Source: an uncultured Succinivibrionaceae bacterium (lineage in GTDB: Bacteria > Pseudomonadota > Gammaproteobacteria > Enterobacterales > Succinivibrionaceae). Taken from it: a stretch of 24,282 nt of DNA. Positions within the stretch are counted from its first letter, which is position 1. Each line of letters opens with the position of its first letter. The position numbers and the translations under genes are program-made. The notes below the pieces were generated by a model that searched no databases, was not told the origin of the DNA, and saw only the letters and a list, made by a program, of their open reading frames with translations. Positions 22,421 through 24,282 of the stretch are shown one piece after another. The DNA lies in contig UQCV01000034.1 of NCBI GenBank assembly GCA_900539665.1, positions 1 to 24,282 of the forward strand. Reading direction: 5' to 3'.

Positions 22421-22717
22421 ATGAAGCCTGAAGATGTTGTAACTTGTTTTTACACTGCTGCCAATAATCCAGAAACAGAAAATTTAGTACTAGCAACTCC
22501 AGAGGAGTTGCTACACATTAGGAGAAAAGAAACAGTACTTGAGCTTTACCCTGGATGTGTAGTCACAGAAGATCCTATATTAGATGCTGAGAATATGAGG
22601 CTAATTGTTAAGTTAGCCTATAAACACGACTCTTTGACACTTTCTTCACCAGCTAAGTTTTTCAGTACCTTTGTTTTTAGGTCTTTTAGGCCTGTAATAG
22701 AAAAACAAATTTTTTGA
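22421..22717 (+). CDS. Small hypothetical protein (98 aa), not recognised
   Basis: I do not recognise this protein. It is supported by a good ribosome binding site, AAGGA at 22411-22415, five bases before the ATG, and by a possible promoter just upstream. The product is mixed in charge, begins MKPEDVVTCFYTAANNPE, has LRVELYP-like hydrophobic stretches only in short runs (VLELYPGCVV, MRLIVKLAY) and no membrane helix, and ends in an aromatic/basic tail FRSFRPVIEKQIF. Use of AGG and AGA arginine codons differs from the CGT-rich genes of the conserved block, in line with acquired DNA. It ends about 55 bases before the transposase reading frame, so it could be the remains of a longer gene cut by the insertion element. 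Confidence 0.5.
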   Translation: MKPEDVVTCFYTAANNPETENLVLATPEELLHIRRKETVLELYPGCVVTEDPILDAENMRLIVKLAYKHDSLTLSSPAKFFSTFVFRSFRPVIEKQIF

Positions 22718-22727
22718 CCTTGAATTC

Positions 22728-22759
22728 TTGTAGCGATATGTGGTGATATGTGGTATAAT
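22728..22759 (+). promoter_or_regulatory. Candidate transposase promoter
   Basis: A perfect TATAAT (22754-22759) with TTGTAG (22728-22733) 20 bases upstream, too long for strong use. A tandem duplication of 10 bases lies in the spacer; removing one copy would leave 10 bases, so it does not simply restore normal spacing. Confidence 0.35.
22735..22754. repeat. Perfect 10-bp tandem repeat at the transposase promoter
   Basis: GATATGTGGT occurs twice head to tail (22735-22744 and 22745-22754); the last T is the first base of the transposase -10 element. It may be near the left end of the insertion sequence or a regulator site. Confidence 0.75.
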
Positions 22760-22792
22760 AGGGTCGTAGGCATGACAACCTTGGAAAACACC

Positions 22793-24282
22793 ATGAAACT
22801 CACCATCTCCCGCTCAAAAAACTCAACCTCCTTCTACGTTCATGAAAGTTATCGTAATGAAAAAGGACATAGCACCACACGAGTGGTAGAGAAATTAGGT
22901 ACTGCTGAATTTATTAAATCTGAATATGGGGTTGAAGATCCTGAAAAGTGGGCTCGTGAGTATGTTGCGAACTTAAATAAGGAGCTCAAGCAGAAAAAGC
23001 AGGAAGAGTTAGCTAACGCTAAGAACAAACAAGTTAATATTACTCTCTATGAGGGGAAGGAATATGCTGAAGGTGAAAAACGTTCATTTAACGTGGGGTA
23101 TCTAGCTATCCAAAAAGCTTTGTATAGCCTAGGTTTTAAGGACATGTGTTCTAAAATTTCTGATAAGTATAAGTTTGAATACAATTTGGAACGTATTGTG
23201 GCAGATCTTATCTATGGAAGAATCATGAATCCATGTTCTAAGAAAGGTACGTTTGAACATTGGGAAAGTCATTCTCTTGAAGAAGAAATGTATGATCAAC
23301 ACCAGATTTACCGCTCTTTAGATGTTTTGCACCAAGAATCTGATTTCATTCAATCATACCTTTACAAGGCCAGTATCAAAGTTACTCCTAGAAACTTTGA
23401 TGCGGTGTATTACGATTGCACTAACTTCTATTTCGAAATTGATGAAGAGGATGAGCTTAGAAAGTACGGCGCATCAAAAGAACACCGCCCAAATCCTATT
23501 GTGCAAATGGGCTTGTTCATGGATGGTAGTGGGCTTCCAATGTGTTTCAATATCAACCCTGGAAACACGAACGAACAGACTACACTCATTCCTCTAGAAA
23601 AGAAGATTATTGAAGAGTTCAATAACAATAAAGCTCCAATGATTGTGTGTACTGATGCAGGACTTGCTTCAATTACAAACAAAAAGTTTAACAGCACCGT
23701 GTATCCTCGTAGACACTTCATCGTAACCCAATCCCTAAAGAAGCTAGATAAAACTAACCAGGATTGGGCTTTAGACCATGGTCGTTCTCTTATAAAAGAA
23801 CCAATTAAGCCACACGAAAACCCTAGCCAGATCGAGACTGAACGTAACTTTAAATGTTGGCATTTAGCAGGTAGTTCAGAGCTTTATTCACTTGATGATA
23901 TTGATGAAAATGCAGCAGAAAACTACAACAAAATCTTTTACAAAGAACGAATTATTAAAAGTACTGCAAGCTCTGAATCTAAAGACTCAAAATCAAAAAA
24001 TTCAACCTTTGAACAAAGATTGATAGTCTCTTATTCTTTGAGGTACAAAAACTTCCTTGAAAGAAAACGCCAGGCGCATATAGCAAGAGCTGAAAAGATA
24101 ATCCAAGCAAGACAATGTCGCAAAGGTGCGGAAGATAAAATACCTAGTGATTGCGCCAAGTTGATTCAGGTAACTCATAAAACCAAAGATGGTCAAACAG
24201 CTGACAAAAAAGAATATTCATTGAACCAAGACTATATCACTAACGAAGCAAGATTCGACGGATTTTATGCTGTTACCACATC
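22793..24282 (+). CDS. IS1634-type transposase, 3' end outside the window
   Basis: An open frame of 496 codons that runs off the right edge. It reads as an IS4-superfamily, IS1634-group DDE transposase: MKLTISRSKNSTSFYVHESYR at the start, VVEKLGTAEF, then YYDCTNFYFE near residue 207 (first Asp), IVQMGLFMDGSGLPM, NPGNTNEQTTL, VCTDAGLAS near residue 288 (second Asp), YPRRHFIVTQS and, at the edge, RFDGFYAVTT, which in this group comes before the catalytic Glu and the YREK box. No stop or frameshift is seen, so the visible part may be functional. An in-frame ATG at 22772 exists, but TTGGA (22781-22785) favours 22793. Terminal inverted repeats cannot be confirmed because the right end is missing. 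Confidence 0.88.
   Translation, partial: MKLTISRSKNSTSFYVHESYRNEKGHSTTRVVEKLGTAEFIKSEYGVEDPEKWAREYVANLNKELKQKKQEELANAKNKQVNITLYEGKEYAEGEKRSFNVGYLAIQKALYSLGFKDMCSKISDKYKFEYNLERIVADLIYGRIMNPCSKKGTFEHWESHSLEEEMYDQHQIYRSLDVLHQESDFIQSYLYKASIKVTPRNFDAVYYDCTNFYFEIDEEDELRKYGASKEHRPNPIVQMGLFMDGSGLPMCFNINPGNTNEQTTLIPLEKKIIEEFNNNKAPMIVCTDAGLASITNKKFNSTVYPRRHFIVTQSLKKLDKTNQDWALDHGRSLIKEPIKPHENPSQIETERNFKCWHLAGSSELYSLDDIDENAAENYNKIFYKERIIKSTASSESKDSKSKNSTFEQRLIVSYSLRYKNFLERKRQAHIARAEKIIQARQCRKGAEDKIPSDCAKLIQVTHKTKDGQTADKKEYSLNQDYITNEARFDGFYAVTT

Larger units (their letters stand above)
22700..24282 (+). mobile_element. Partial insertion sequence (IS1634 group), left end uncertain
   Basis: The transposase gene and its promoter define the element, whose right end lies beyond the window. 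The left end should lie between the stop of the small ORF (22717) and the transposase start, perhaps near the TTGTAGCGATATG sequence at 22728, but with only one end in view no inverted repeat or target duplication can be shown. Start coordinate is approximate. Confidence 0.6.

Overview
The window looks like the chromosome of an A+T-rich gammaproteobacterium that lives at least partly without oxygen. GuaB, GuaA, MalQ, GlgB, SppA and HtpX all follow the enterobacterial pattern; the catalytic residues of GlgB (404/457/525) are each one position short of the E. coli numbers, and those of MalQ (488/536/588) keep the E. coli spacing. The low G+C, the IS1634-type transposase and the sugar/glycogen genes would fit the Succinivibrionaceae (Aeromonadales). 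That placement is inference from style, not a database match.

Left part (1-5300): three minus-strand genes (a class I glutamine amidotransferase-like hydrolase of the PuuD family, a flavin reductase-like protein, and an unusual predicted membrane protein with an OB/cold-shock-like start, a YbjQ-like domain and two C-terminal membrane helices), then two plus-strand genes, a lone bioD and htpX. The spaces between them are long and hold simple repeats and dyads.

Middle (5300-16000): a carbohydrate block. gapA has its own promoter, long leader and strong terminator. malQ, glgB and glgX (4-alpha-glucanotransferase, glycogen branching, glycogen debranching) run in the same direction; malQ has its own terminator and glgB-glgX form a coupled pair. 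A convergent major facilitator sugar porter follows. A shared LacI-family-like operator core (TGAAAACGCT) lies directly upstream of a good glgB promoter and also upstream of the sugar porter, which suggests a local sugar-responsive regulon. glgC, glgA and glgP are not in the window.

Right part (16000-24282): sppA (minus) diverges from guaB (plus). guaB and guaA are neighbours but each has its own promoter and terminator, so they are probably not one classical guaBA operon. After the guaA terminator the character changes: a small unrecognised ORF with a good ribosome binding site, then the left part of an IS1634-type (IS4 superfamily) transposase gene that runs off the window end.

No CRISPR array, tRNA, rRNA or clear defence system was seen. 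I found no convincing new multi-gene system. The best leads are the composite YbjQ-like membrane protein, the putative LacI-type and FNR-type sites, a terminator hairpin touching the ribosome binding site of the flavin reductase gene, and the accessory DNA after guaA.
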